64,000 nt of DNA from Nocardia miyunensis NBRC 108239 (GCF_001613065.1 NZ_BDBQ01000001.1:372001-436000); one strand, 5' to 3'. Positions 6,660-16,110 are shown, counted from the first letter of the stretch. The notes: generated by a model not told the origin, from the sequence alone. Numbers and translations: made by a program.

Positions 6660-9152
6660 GTGACTGTTGAGCCATCCCGTAACGACACCCCTGCCGACGC
6701 CGGGCCCCTCGATCGCCTGACGGTGATCGATCTGTCGACCACCCTGCCCGGCGCACAGGCCACGATGTTCCTGGCCGATGCCGGCGCGGAAGTGATCTTC
6801 GTAGAGCCCCCCTCGGGCAGTCGGCTGCGTGCGCTGCCGGGGTGGCCCGCGCTCGGGCGTGGCAAGCAGAGCATCACCCTCGACCTGCACGAGACCGCGG
6901 ACGCCGAGACACTGCGCGGCCTGCTGCGCACGGCCGACGTGCTGGTCACCACCATGCGTCCCGCATCCGCCGCCCGGCTCGGACTCGGCCCCGCCGCACT
7001 GGCCGGACTGAATCCCCGGCTGGTCAGCGCCGCGATCACCGGCTGGGGCTCGACCGGACCGTTCAAAGACATGAAGGGCTATGAGGCCCTGGTAATGGCA
7101 AAGCTCGGCATCATGTACGGCAAACGCCAGACCACGACCCGCCCCGGTCCGTCGTTCGTGCCCACTCCGTTCGCCTCCTGGGGCGCCTCGCAGACCGCGC
7201 TGCACGGCATCCTGGCCGCACTGCTCGAACGCGAGGACAGCGGGATCGGCCAGCACGTCGAGGCCGATCTGGTCCGCGGCATCGCGACGATGGATACCTG
7301 GCAGTGGTTCTCGGAGCTGGTGGTGAACCGGTGGCCCGACGCCTTCGTCCCGGTATCCGCGTTCGACGACGAGGGCAACCCCAACGGGCATCTGATCTAC
7401 CCGTTGCTCATCACGCCCACCAAGGACGGACACTTCATCCAGTTCGCGCAGACCGAGCCGCGCCTGTTCCTCGCGCTGATGAAGGAATTGGACCTGACCT
7501 GGATGTTCACCGATCCGAAATGGGCCGGCGTCCCGCGACTCGACGACGTCGCGTTGCGGACGGAACTGTGGGAGATCATGCTCGAGCGGGCATCGGCCCG
7601 CACACTCGCCGAGTGGCAGCAGGTCTTCGACACCAATCCCGATCTGAGCGCGGAGGTCTTCCGCACCCCGGCCGACGCCCTGCGGCATCCGCAGCTGGTG
7701 CACGACGGACGGGTCGTGACGATCACCGATCCCGATCTCGGCGAAGTCACCCAACCCTCCACCCTGGTCCACGTGCACGGCGCCGCCCTGGCGCCGCCAC
7801 GCCTGGCACCGCGTCCGGGCGCGGACAGCGCAGCACTACGGCAACGGGCCGGGACCGCGGTAGCCGGGCCGAGTGCAGGCCAAACCCCGAGCGCCCCAAC
7901 TCCATCCGGCAGTGCCCCTGGTGAACTTCCGCTGGCGGGCATCACCATTCTCGAGCTCGGTTCGATGTTCGCCGGTCCCTACGCCGCCACACTGCTCGCC
8001 GACCTCGGTGCGCGGGTGGTCAAAGTCGAGCCGCTGACGGGTGACACCATTCGCGGACTGGTGCCCTTCCCGGAAGCCGGCGGCGCAAAAGTGATGCAGG
8101 GCAAGGAATCCATCGCCCTGGATATGCACACCCCCGAGGGTCTGGCGATCGTGCACCGATTCGCCAAGCGAGCCGATGTGGTGCTGCAGACCTACCGTGC
8201 GGGTGCGGCCGAGCGGGCCGGAGTCGACGCCGCCACGCTCACCGCGCTCAACCCCGATCTCGTCTACTTGTGCGCACCGGGTTACGGGGTGGACGGACCA
8301 TACGGCGCGAAACCCGCCTACGCGCCCTCGATCGGCGCGGCGACCGGCCTCGGACTCACCGACGTACCGGACGCCACCGCGCGGGTCGGCACCCTGGACG
8401 AGGTCAAGGCCGCGGTGATCCGCCTCTATGCCGCGGCCGCCAATCTATCGGTGCAGGCAGACGGCGTCGCGGCGCTCGGGGCCGCCTCGGCCATGCTGCT
8501 CGGACTGCTCGCCCGCCGTCGCGGCCGGCCGCTCGGCTCCCTGACCACCACGATGATCGCGACCGGATCCCACGCACTGGTGGACCGCAACGTCGACTAT
8601 CCGGGACGGGTCGAGGCGCTGTGCCCCGACCACGAGATGTACGGCTACAGCGCCCGTTACCGCCTCTACCGTGCCGAGGACGGCTGGATCTTCCTGGCCG
8701 CACCGCTCGAACACGAATGGCCGGTCCTGACCGCGGCGCTCCAACCGTACGTCCGGCTGGCCGAGGACCCGCGTTTCACCACCGAGTACGCCCGGACCGC
8801 GAACGACGCCGCCCTCGCCGAGGTACTGGCCGGCGTCTTCGCTTCTCGCGCAAAAGATTTGTGGAAGAAGGAACTCGGCCGAGCCGATATCGGCTGCGTC
8901 GCGGTGGCCGAACAGGTGGCGGAGAAGACGCTGCAGCAGGACGAGTACTTCGAGGCCGGCTACACCGTGACCGCGACGCATCCGACATTCGACGTGCATC
9001 GCAGGCTCGCCCCGGCCACCACCTTCTCGCGATCCCGAACCAAGGCCGACGGCGGCTGCCTCATCGGCGAGCACACCGACGCCCTACTCGCCGAAATCGG
9101 GTACGACGCAGCGGCAATCGCCGATCTGCGGGCCCGCGGGATCGTGGCTTGA
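6660..9152 (+). CDS. Two-domain CaiB/BaiF family CoA transferase fusion
   Basis: An 830-residue protein made of two complete CaiB/BaiF (family III) CoA-transferase modules. The first is near residues 16-390 (LTVIDLSTTLPGAQ start), then a Pro/Ala-rich linker near 395-420, then the second (ITILELGSMFAGPYAATLLA) to the end. Family III enzymes move CoA between carboxylic acids through an aspartyl anhydride. The expected Asp is not obvious in either half: the first reads VEADLVRG and the second GSLTTTMIA at the corresponding place. It may therefore be a racemase-like, binding or altered enzyme. The GTG at 6660 has GGAGGA at 6648-6653. A second, different fusion is at 19588-21981. Confidence 0.88.
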   Translation: MTVEPSRNDTPADAGPLDRLTVIDLSTTLPGAQATMFLADAGAEVIFVEPPSGSRLRALPGWPALGRGKQSITLDLHETADAETLRGLLRTADVLVTTMRPASAARLGLGPAALAGLNPRLVSAAITGWGSTGPFKDMKGYEALVMAKLGIMYGKRQTTTRPGPSFVPTPFASWGASQTALHGILAALLEREDSGIGQHVEADLVRGIATMDTWQWFSELVVNRWPDAFVPVSAFDDEGNPNGHLIYPLLITPTKDGHFIQFAQTEPRLFLALMKELDLTWMFTDPKWAGVPRLDDVALRTELWEIMLERASARTLAEWQQVFDTNPDLSAEVFRTPADALRHPQLVHDGRVVTITDPDLGEVTQPSTLVHVHGAALAPPRLAPRPGADSAALRQRAGTAVAGPSAGQTPSAPTPSGSAPGELPLAGITILELGSMFAGPYAATLLADLGARVVKVEPLTGDTIRGLVPFPEAGGAKVMQGKESIALDMHTPEGLAIVHRFAKRADVVLQTYRAGAAERAGVDAATLTALNPDLVYLCAPGYGVDGPYGAKPAYAPSIGAATGLGLTDVPDATARVGTLDEVKAAVIRLYAAAANLSVQADGVAALGAASAMLLGLLARRRGRPLGSLTTTMIATGSHALVDRNVDYPGRVEALCPDHEMYGYSARYRLYRAEDGWIFLAAPLEHEWPVLTAALQPYVRLAEDPRFTTEYARTANDAALAEVLAGVFASRAKDLWKKELGRADIGCVAVAEQVAEKTLQQDEYFEAGYTVTATHPTFDVHRRLAPATTFSRSRTKADGGCLIGEHTDALLAEIGYDAAAIADLRARGIVA

Positions 9153-9245
9153 ACGACCCGGGCGAGAAAAGCCGCTCACCCCCACGTGCGGCAACGCCTA
9201 CCCGGCGAGTAGCTCGACCCTGTTCACCTTCGGAAAGAAGAATCG

Positions 9246-9749
9246 ATGCGTTACACCACCTGGGCGGCGGCCCTTGTGGCCATTGCCGCCTCCATCTCGG
9301 TTGCGGCAGCGGAGCCCGCTGTCGCAGCCGCGGACCAACCGGCAATCAGCACATCGGCCGATCCAACCCCCGTTCCCGCTGCCACCTCGACCGACCCTCG
9401 CACCGAATATCTCGAGGCCTTCGATGCGATCGCCGGTGCGTGGGCCGGCACCTCGATAGTCGGCCAGGTCGTGGGCACGGCAGCCGGTATCGCGGTCGGC
9501 TGTCCACTCGGCGCGGTGACCGGCGGCTCACTGACGATTCCGGTACCGGTGCTGACCCCGGTGGGCATTATCGGCGGTTGCGTAGTCGGCGGGGCGGCGC
9601 TGGGCTTTCTCGGCGCAACGGTCGGCGGAATCGTCACCGGCACACCGAGTTTGGCCAACGCGATGAGCCAGCAGTACAGCTCCCTTCATGCCCGCGGGCT
9701 GATCGCGCAGCAGGTGCCATCCGCAGAGTCCACGGAGGAGTCGAAATGA
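9246..9749 (+). CDS. Secreted glycine-rich protein, first of a pair
   Basis: A 167-residue protein with a clear Sec signal peptide (MRYTTWAAALVAIAAS, Ala-rich cleavage region near residues 22-30). A Pro/Thr/Ser stretch follows, then a strongly hydrophobic glycine-zipper region near 60-130 containing VGCPLG-x3-TGG and a second cysteine in GGC. The two cysteines could form a disulfide. The next gene encodes a paralogue with the same GCPxGxxTGG core and overlaps this stop by ATGA. No known family was recognised. Cell-envelope or membrane association is inferred from composition. Similar small secreted proteins are common in Nocardia; the function is unknown. Confidence 0.75.
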   Translation: MRYTTWAAALVAIAASISVAAAEPAVAAADQPAISTSADPTPVPAATSTDPRTEYLEAFDAIAGAWAGTSIVGQVVGTAAGIAVGCPLGAVTGGSLTIPVPVLTPVGIIGGCVVGGAALGFLGATVGGIVTGTPSLANAMSQQYSSLHARGLIAQQVPSAESTEESK

Positions 9750-10480
9750 AGCGCAGTACACACAGCGCCGCCGTGACCGCGCTCATCGCCACAGCCGTTG
9801 TCGTGGCGGCGGGCGCCGCACACGCCGACACCACCCCGGCGACCACACCGTCACAGGATTGGCTGCATACCGAACTCGCGCCCGGGGTCGTCTTCGCCGA
9901 CGACGTCGCCACCGGCATCGCGGCCGTACGTACGCCGAGCGGCACAGTCGCGGTGCGGCCCAATGGGTTCGACCTGCGCGATGCGGCGGGGAACACCGTC
10001 CTGGGCACACCGATCGACCTACCCGCCACACCCGAAGCCACCACCGTCGAAGCGCCCCCTCCCCGGACATCATCGGACATCGCGAGCCGCCCGAACACGG
10101 TTGCGGCGCAGTCGGCGCCCGAGGACCTCATGTCGGATATCAATCAATCGGTTGCCGCGGCAGCGCCGCACATGGGTCTGGCGATGGCGGTCGGCGCACT
10201 GGGCGGCTCCGTGATCGGCATAGCGCTCGGTTGCCCGTTCGGAATCGCCACCGGCGGAACCCTGCTGTCCCTGGCCACGCTGGGGACGATGACCATTCCG
10301 GCCGTCGTCGCGACCTGCGCGGTGGGTGCTGTGGCCGTGGGTGGACTTGGTGCCAGTCTCGGCGGTGCCGCGGTGGCCATCCCGGTGGGCATCGCGGCCG
10401 GCACGCAGAAGTTCGATCAGCTCCAGGGGCAACAAGGTCAGTCGCGCACACCGTCGCCGACCCGGCCGAGCAACAGCTGA
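9746..10480 (+). CDS. Secreted glycine-rich protein, second of a pair
   Basis: A 244-residue protein starting at ATG 9746 with GGAGGAG upstream, overlapping the previous stop. It has a signal peptide (MKRSTHSAAVTALIATAVVV, cleavage near AHA-D) and a folded N-terminal part with PGVVFADDVATGIAAVRT. A spacer follows, then a hydrophobic glycine-zipper region containing LGCPFGIATGG and a second Cys in ATCAVG. The C-terminal tail is polar and Ser/Pro-rich. The core matches the preceding protein, so the two are tandem paralogues, this one with an extra N-terminal module. They may form a hetero-oligomer in the envelope. The function is unknown. Confidence 0.75.
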   Translation: MKRSTHSAAVTALIATAVVVAAGAAHADTTPATTPSQDWLHTELAPGVVFADDVATGIAAVRTPSGTVAVRPNGFDLRDAAGNTVLGTPIDLPATPEATTVEAPPPRTSSDIASRPNTVAAQSAPEDLMSDINQSVAAAAPHMGLAMAVGALGGSVIGIALGCPFGIATGGTLLSLATLGTMTIPAVVATCAVGAVAVGGLGASLGGAAVAIPVGIAAGTQKFDQLQGQQGQSRTPSPTRPSNS

Positions 10481-10566
10481 CGACCAGCGATGTTCCGGAT
10501 GCCCGTCACACCGATCGCCGGAACATCGCCACTCGACGACTACGCGTAGACCTGCAAAACTTATTA

Positions 10567-10590
10567 AACCTAGTACGATATATTCTGGCG
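10567..10590 (+). promoter_or_regulatory. Promoter/operator candidate for the GntR gene
   Basis: In the 216-bp gap before the GntR gene an AT-rich stretch carries AACCTAGTA followed by TATATT (10579-10584), a good -10 hexamer. The CCTAGTA half-site recurs at 30429 and, inverted, at 42674. Transcription would start about 100 nt before the GTG. Confidence 0.35.
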
Positions 10591-10696
10591 TTCAAGGAAA
10601 ACCGTGAATATGCAGCGGCGCATAGGCTACCGGCGAGCATCGGCTCGGCTATCAGGTCGAGCCGGTCGACGATAACGATCCATTGGGAGGAAGCAC

Positions 10697-11491
10697 GTGG
10701 CTGACAGGGCCCTGGCACCGATCTTCGATTCGCGCGGCGCGGCCTCACGCGCGATCCGCACGCCCAAGACCGCCCAGCTGGTCGCACACAACCTTCGCCG
10801 CATGATCATCGATGGCGAGCTGAAGGACGGTGACCACCTCCCCCACGAGGCCGAACTGATGGAGCACTACTCGGTCAGTCGGCCCACATTGCGCGAGGCC
10901 GTGCGCGTCCTGGAATCCGAACGACTCGTCGAGGTGCGCCGCGGCTCGCGCTCCGGCGCCCGCGTCTGCGTGCCCGGTCCCGAGATCGTCGCCCGACCGG
11001 CATCGCTGCTGCTCGAACTCTCCGGCGCCACGGTCGCCGACGTCTTCGTCGCGCGCGAGGCCATCGAGCCCGATGCAGCACGCATTCTCGCAACCGAGGG
11101 CACCGAGGAAGATTTCGACGAGCTCGAGCGCATCGTCGACGAGGACATCCCCGCCGCCTTCGCCTCCGACAATCTGGCGGCCGGGACCTCGGCCTTCCAC
11201 CTGCGGATCGTGCAGTTGTCGGGAAACGCGACGCTCGCCATCATCGCCGGCATGCTGCACGAGATCACCGAGCGCCACACCGGTGCGGTGCTGTTCGAGA
11301 CCCGTGCGGACAAGGAAGGCTACGAGTCCTCCTACAAACTCGAGATCCGTTCGTGCCGCCGCCTGATCAAACTGCTGCGTGCGCGCGATGCCGACGGCGT
11401 GTTCGCGCACTGGCAGAAGCACATGGTCAACGCCCGGCTCTCGTTGTTGGAGGGCCGTGAGGACGTTCAGGTTCGCGATATCCTCGACTGA
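10697..11491 (+). CDS. GntR/FadR-family transcriptional regulator
   Basis: A 264-residue regulator. The N-terminal winged helix (about residues 25-95) contains DHLPHEAELMEHYSVSRPTLREAVRVLE, the GntR recognition helix region. The C-terminal half is an all-helical FCD effector domain with metal-site candidates in FHLRIVQLSGN and HEITERH. FadR/VanR-type members sense acyl-CoA or organic acids. GTG 10697 has GGGAGGA upstream. It stands alone, between the secreted pair and the convergent SnoaL gene. Control of the nearby CaiB or amidohydrolase genes is likely, but no site was identified for it. Confidence 0.9.
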   Translation: MADRALAPIFDSRGAASRAIRTPKTAQLVAHNLRRMIIDGELKDGDHLPHEAELMEHYSVSRPTLREAVRVLESERLVEVRRGSRSGARVCVPGPEIVARPASLLLELSGATVADVFVAREAIEPDAARILATEGTEEDFDELERIVDEDIPAAFASDNLAAGTSAFHLRIVQLSGNATLAIIAGMLHEITERHTGAVLFETRADKEGYESSYKLEIRSCRRLIKLLRARDADGVFAHWQKHMVNARLSLLEGREDVQVRDILD

Positions 11492-11552
11492 TCGCCCCCG
11501 GCCCGAGGGCCCGTAATCCGTTGCGGGAGAGCCCTTTCGATCAGCGCGGACC

Positions 11553-12134
11553 CTAGTGAGATCGCACGCCGACGTCGATGTCGTCGATGCTGGCGAACGG
11601 TCTGAAGTCCGCCCTGCCGAACCACGATGGGCGAGCGACGTGTCCTGGTTCGGGGCGTGCCCAGCGCACCCAGTCACCCCAGTCATTGCGGGACAGCTTG
11701 TCCTCCAAGGCTTGCGGAAAGCGTCGTTCCGCCTCTGCGTAAGCGCGGGCGAAGCTCTTCATCTCGCCCATGATCCAGATGTCTTCTTCGCGACTCCATT
11801 TACCGCCTCCGGCGTAGTCGATGACTTGATAGGAGGGGAAGTCGATCGGCGGCACGCCCGGCTCCGGGTTGTCGGCGCGATTGAGCGCCTGATAAACGAC
11901 TCGATTTCCGTCGATGACATACCACTTCAGCACGGTATAGACATGAGGCGAGGCGCCCATCGTGCCTTCGATGAACGCCGCAATCTCCGCACGGCCGGTG
12001 AATGTTCCGTAGAAATGGTCGAAATACGTTGCGTCCTCTGCGAACAGATCCACCCATGCCGTCCAGTCCTCCAGCACCGGACCCGTCATGAAGTAACGCT
12101 TGAACTCTCTTTCGACCTCTGCGTAATCCGTCAT
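11553..12134 (-). CDS. SnoaL-like / NTF2-fold protein
   Basis: A 193-residue protein with an NTF2-like core: YFMTGPVLEDWTAWVDLFAE, then TYFDHFYGTFTGRAEI, and the strand pair WYVIDGNRVVYQAL. Family members are hydratases, cyclases or ligand carriers acting on polyketides, steroids or aromatics. The start at ATG 12134 is set by GAGGGAG just upstream. It lies 130 bp downstream of the amidohydrolase gene in the same direction and is probably its operon partner, under the TetR divergent at 13814. The substrate is unknown. Confidence 0.8.
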   Translation of the reverse strand: MTDYAEVEREFKRYFMTGPVLEDWTAWVDLFAEDATYFDHFYGTFTGRAEIAAFIEGTMGASPHVYTVLKWYVIDGNRVVYQALNRADNPEPGVPPIDFPSYQVIDYAGGGKWSREEDIWIMGEMKSFARAYAEAERRFPQALEDKLSRNDWGDWVRWARPEPGHVARPSWFGRADFRPFASIDDIDVGVRSH

Positions 12135-12264
12135 GGAACTCCCTCGTAATCGTTGTGACATTCCTGGTAGCAGCATCGAGTCAACGGCCCAGCGATGCCG
12201 TGGGTTGCCGAGACCGCCGCTGCCGACGTCGGCGGTCATGTGTGGCCTGGTGGCTGCCGACCGC

Positions 12265-13680
12265 TCAACCGACCAACCGGAGGTCTTCATCGGCGAGTTC
12301 CAGGGTGGCATCGGTATCCACTCGTTCAGCGGGACGCAGGAATCCGCTTCTGCGATGGAAATGCTCGATATGCCCAGCGGGCACATCCTCTCGATCACTC
12401 AGCAAGCGACTCGGATCGGGGCCGATCCGTTCGGCGACGGCTCGAATGTGCGCAGCGTCGACCGGGAACGCACGCAGCGCGTTCTCCCCGAGAATCAGTC
12501 GTGCCTCGCTCTCTGGAACGCCGTCGAATGCCACCCGGATCCAGTCCCAGGTGTCCGGCCACATCCCTTCCGGGTGCGGATAGTCGATGCCCAGCATCAG
12601 CCGTTCGACACCGACGGCCTCGCGGGCCTCCACCTCGGCCTTGTGGATCGACGACGGCGTCGCGAAGCAGTGTCGCGCCCAGTATTCGCTCGGACGCATC
12701 TTCAGCGGCGTCGTCCGCTGCTCGTACCAGGAATCCAAGAGCTGCAACGTCGCCGGGACCCAGTCCGAACGGACTTCGGCCAGCACGAAGCGCAACGAGC
12801 GGTAGCGGTCGAAGACACCGGCCAGCATCAGCTGCCAGAGCAGCCGCCGCGGACCGAAATCCAGACGGAACGGCGAGGCCGGGGACTCGGCGAATTCTTT
12901 CTGCAGCGCCGCCCGCGCCTCCTCGTCGAGATGCTGCTGGGCGGCCAGCATCTGGGTGGCCTCCTGCTCACCCAGGTGCGTGGTGACGAATGCGGAGATG
13001 AACTCCTGATAGCGGCCCTGCGGGAACCCCCACCCGGCGTGCACCATCAGGGTCATGTCCAGGTCGGCACATGCCTGCCAGAACGGCTCGTAGTGGTCGC
13101 TGAGCAGCGAGGGCAGACTCGGATCCTCAATGATGCCGGGCACCCCTACGCTGACGAAGCCGTGTTCCCGAGCCCATCGCAGTTCGCGGACGGCAGCATC
13201 GATGTCGTGACACGGCCCCGGATCGGCCATGCCGTGCAGGCGACCATCGCCCCCGGCCATGAAATCGGCCAGCCAACGGTGGTAGGCATGCACGCCCGCC
13301 GTGCGCAGGTCCGCCTCGAACGGTTTGTTGACCACGCTGAACAACGGGAGCGAGGAGAACTGGTGCCCCGGCACCAGCAATTCGCCCGCGACCCCTTCGC
13401 GGTTCAGCTGTTCCATGCGAACCGCGATGTCCCAGCCCCCGAAGCGTTCGGGAGCCGCCGGGGACCACAACCGCTCCGAGCCCTCGGGTTTCTGTTCGGC
13501 AGGCCGTGAGGTGAAGTCCGGCGCGATCATGCGGCGATACGCGCGTTCCTCCTCGACCAGAAGGTCGGCGACGGTGTCACGAACGTCGCGGGCGAAGTAC
13601 GGCAGATAGTCCTTCATCCGTTTGGCCCCCGCGTGCCCGTCCGCCGAAAAAATCACGATGTTGCCGGGTGTGTCAGCCAC
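12265..13680 (-). CDS. Amidohydrolase-2 family metal-dependent hydrolase/decarboxylase
   Basis: A 471-residue TIM-barrel protein of the amidohydrolase-2 (ACMSD-like) superfamily. Metal-site motifs are ADGHAG at 13-18, MVHAGWG in mid-sequence and GIDYPHPEGMWPD near the C-terminus, giving the expected His and Asp ligands. Members hydrolyse C-O/C-N bonds or decarboxylate aromatic and CoA-derived acids. The close association with SnoaL and TetR genes suggests a small inducible catabolic unit. The start ATG is 133 bp from the divergent TetR start, and the intervening region holds the operator at 13767-13820. Confidence 0.85.
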   Translation of the reverse strand: MADTPGNIVIFSADGHAGAKRMKDYLPYFARDVRDTVADLLVEEERAYRRMIAPDFTSRPAEQKPEGSERLWSPAAPERFGGWDIAVRMEQLNREGVAGELLVPGHQFSSLPLFSVVNKPFEADLRTAGVHAYHRWLADFMAGGDGRLHGMADPGPCHDIDAAVRELRWAREHGFVSVGVPGIIEDPSLPSLLSDHYEPFWQACADLDMTLMVHAGWGFPQGRYQEFISAFVTTHLGEQEATQMLAAQQHLDEEARAALQKEFAESPASPFRLDFGPRRLLWQLMLAGVFDRYRSLRFVLAEVRSDWVPATLQLLDSWYEQRTTPLKMRPSEYWARHCFATPSSIHKAEVEAREAVGVERLMLGIDYPHPEGMWPDTWDWIRVAFDGVPESEARLILGENALRAFPVDAAHIRAVAERIGPDPSRLLSDREDVPAGHIEHFHRRSGFLRPAERVDTDATLELADEDLRLVG

Positions 13681-13766
13681 ACTGTCTCCTTGCTCCGGAC
13701 TTGCAGGTGCCAGGCGATACGGTCCAACCAGGCCGATCGGACCCCGGTAGGCCTATGTCGCTACCC

Positions 13767-13820
13767 TTGTATGGCCGGTGACATACAATCTGCATGTGGA
13801 GGATACAAGCTGTATGTACA
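13767..13820. promoter_or_regulatory. TetR operator cluster overlapping the regulator start
   Basis: TTGTATG (13767-13773) and CATACAA (13782-13788) form an exact 7-8-7 inverted repeat. ATACA-AGC-TGTAT at 13803-13815 and TGTA-TG-TACA at 13811-13820 repeat the same half-site across the TetR start codon at 13814. This arrangement fits autorepression and control of the divergent amidohydrolase operon. Confidence 0.6.
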
Positions 13821-14455
13821 AGGGTCAATCGGCGGCGAAATCCGAGAAGCGGCCCGTGCGCACGGCCGAGATCGCCGACCGAGCCGAGGCCACCCGCGCC
13901 GCACTCATCGCCGCAGCACGCCGGCTGTTTGTCGAAAAGGGTTATCACGCAACAGGAACCGAGGAGATTGTCGCAGCTGCCGGCGTAGGCACCCGCGGCG
14001 CGCTGTACCACCACTTTCCCAATAAGCTGGCGCTGTTCAGGGCCGTATTTCTCGCCGTCGCCGAACAGGTGCACAGTCAGGCGCCGCAGCCGGACCAGAC
14101 CGACGACGCGCTGGCCGATCTCCGAAAAGGCCTGCGCGCCTACCTGAAATCGTCGCTGACCGGCGAGGTCCAGCGCATCCTGCTGGTGGACGGTCCCGCC
14201 ATCCTCGGCTGGCAGCAGTGGCGCGAGCTTCAGGTCGAGTTCGGGCTCGGGTCGATACGCGCATTGCTCGCACGCGCAGTGGACCAGGGCACGATGACCC
14301 CCCAGCCACTCGATGTGCTGGCGCATGTGCTGCTCGCGGCCACCGATGAGGCCGCACAGTTCGTCGCCAACTCCGCCGATCCTCTCCGAGCCCGCGACGA
14401 GGCCATCGGTGTGATCGACGGACTACTCGAAGCCCTCGGCCGCCAACGATCTTGA
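13814..14455 (+). CDS. TetR-family regulator
   Basis: A protein of about 213 residues. The N-terminal HTH contains AARRLFVEKGYHATGTEEIV, then AGVGTRGALYHHFPNK, the standard TetR recognition helix with its YHHF ending. The C-terminal ligand-binding domain is helical. GGAGG at 13798-13802 supports ATG 13814; an upstream GTG at 13778 is in frame but lies inside the operator. The gene diverges from the amidohydrolase-SnoaL operon and is probably its local repressor, autoregulated through the repeats that overlap its own start. Confidence 0.9.
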   Translation: MYKGQSAAKSEKRPVRTAEIADRAEATRAALIAAARRLFVEKGYHATGTEEIVAAAGVGTRGALYHHFPNKLALFRAVFLAVAEQVHSQAPQPDQTDDALADLRKGLRAYLKSSLTGEVQRILLVDGPAILGWQQWRELQVEFGLGSIRALLARAVDQGTMTPQPLDVLAHVLLAATDEAAQFVANSADPLRARDEAIGVIDGLLEALGRQRS

Positions 14456-14536
14456 GACTCTGCGGCACCTCGGCACAGGATCGGCCGCCGGCGTGTACAG
14501 ACCACACGCAGAACAGCGTGCGGAGTTGCCGTTCCG

Positions 14537-14572
14537 CACCATCGGCGGCGGTCGCGTCCGCCGCCGATGGTG
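14537..14572. terminator. Strong hairpin between convergent genes
   Basis: A perfect 15-bp stem (CACCATCGGCGGCGG and its complement) with a 6-nt loop, without a T-tract. It lies 82 bp after the TetR stop in a 383-bp gap before the convergent dehydratase stop at 14839 and could stop transcription from both sides. Nothing else was seen in the gap. Confidence 0.55.
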
Positions 14573-14838
14573 AGCAGGTGGAGAAACCGGGCGAACGCCG
14601 GACCGGTCGTAGGCGCGGCGACAGACCTCCAAGTGCGCGCTGGATCTTCGACCGGCAAGTAGGGATCGAAACCGCTCATGGCACGCAAGTCGCTGCGGCA
14701 GAAGGGTTTTCGGGCGCATGCATGGATGTGACCGGTCCGACACGGCATGAAGGACCTACGTCGTCGAACCTGCCCGACATATGACGCACTCGCCGGCGGC
14801 GCGGTGCGCACCCCGGCGAGCCCGTCCGAGTTCCGAAT

Positions 14839-16110
14839 TCAGCCGCGTTTCGCGGCACGCAGCTCGCCGTGCCGGGCGAGCATCTGCGCCGCGACCACCT
14901 CGAGCTCCTTCGGCGGGGTCGGCAAGGCGACCAGTCCGGCCTCGCGACTCGGCAGGGCGATGGTGGCGGTCGCCGGACAGGTGATCTCGCCGCGCTGGCT
15001 GGTGCCGCGGAACTCGACATCGACCAGATGGCGATCACCGTCGACCCGCTTGCCGACGACCTCACCGGTGATGGTGTGAGTGTCGCCCTGGTAGTTGAAC
15101 TTCCGCATCTGGCTCGACATGCTCACCAGCCACGCGTCATCGCCCATCCAGTCGGTGAGGTAGTGCGAGAGCCAGCAGTCGCGCATCATGCCGTAGTCGT
15201 AGGCGGCGGGCAGGCCGATCGATCGGGCATAGTCGCTGTCCCAGTGAATGCGTTGTGCGACATCGGGAATGCCCTGCTCGTTCGGGATGTAGAACGGGGC
15301 GATGCGCTGCCGATTCTTGTAGGTCAGGCGCGCGGTCGAAGGGGTGTATGGGGCGAAACCGTAACCGCCGGAATGGAAGACGACCATATCGGTGGTCGTC
15401 AGCGGCCCCTTGGCCATGGTGCCGAGGCTCTCGCCGACCGAAACATCCTCGTAGTAGCGGGTATTCGCGCCCCGGCGTTGCTCGGCCGCATAGATCTCGT
15501 CGATCTTCGCGATATCCTCGGGAGTGTAGGAGGCCGGCTCGATCGCCTGGTACTTGTTGCGCTTCTTCGACTCGTGACGCTCGGTGTGGATCGTGATGAC
15601 CTTCTGCACCTGTACGACCTCGGCGCGCTGGTTCATCTGGACGTGCGAGCGCGTGACGATCAGCGAACGACCTGCGAACTCGGACTCCTTGAGCTCCACG
15701 TCGCTGAAACCCTGGAACGAGTACAGGGTGTCGCCGTCGTACACCGGGCGGTACCAGTCCGTGGTGGTACCCGAGACGAACACGTGGATACCGCGGAACG
15801 ACGGGCGGCGCTGCTGTTTCGGGACCGGATCCGCACGCAGCTCCCGGGTCAGCGCGATATTGATCATCGGAGGTGCGATCTGCCCGCCCCAGCGGGTGTC
15901 GAGGCCGTACTCCTCGTCGACGAACAGCGGGTTGTCGTCGCCGTAGCTGCGCGCGAAATTGCGCATGACGTCGGGCGTTGCGCGAGTGAACTGCTCACGC
16001 TGGGTGACCGCGTGATAGATGCCGACAAGATCGTGTGCGCGCTGGATGTCCTCGTCGCGGAAGGTGTACACCTTCGGTGCGTCCTTCTGCGTCTCTTCCG
16101 CCGTCGTCAT
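14839..16110 (-). CDS. Double hot-dog MaoC/FAS1-like acyl-CoA dehydratase
   Basis: A 423-residue protein with two hot-dog modules. The N-terminal FAS1/MaoC-type dehydratase domain starts after TPDVMRNFARSYGDDNPLF. The C-terminal one begins near RYYEDVSVGESLGTMAKGPL and includes HWDSDYARSIGLPAAYDYG, the usual MaoC active-site surroundings. It probably hydrates an enoyl-CoA in a degradation pathway. GGAGGTAATACGG before ATG 16110 fixes the start; upstream in-frame residues to 16197 look like non-coding DNA. It is a single leftward gene with its own AT-rich promoter/operator at 16198-16220. Confidence 0.85.
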   Translation of the reverse strand: MTTAEETQKDAPKVYTFRDEDIQRAHDLVGIYHAVTQREQFTRATPDVMRNFARSYGDDNPLFVDEEYGLDTRWGGQIAPPMINIALTRELRADPVPKQQRRPSFRGIHVFVSGTTTDWYRPVYDGDTLYSFQGFSDVELKESEFAGRSLIVTRSHVQMNQRAEVVQVQKVITIHTERHESKKRNKYQAIEPASYTPEDIAKIDEIYAAEQRRGANTRYYEDVSVGESLGTMAKGPLTTTDMVVFHSGGYGFAPYTPSTARLTYKNRQRIAPFYIPNEQGIPDVAQRIHWDSDYARSIGLPAAYDYGMMRDCWLSHYLTDWMGDDAWLVSMSSQMRKFNYQGDTHTITGEVVGKRVDGDRHLVDVEFRGTSQRGEITCPATATIALPSREAGLVALPTPPKELEVVAAQMLARHGELRAAKRG

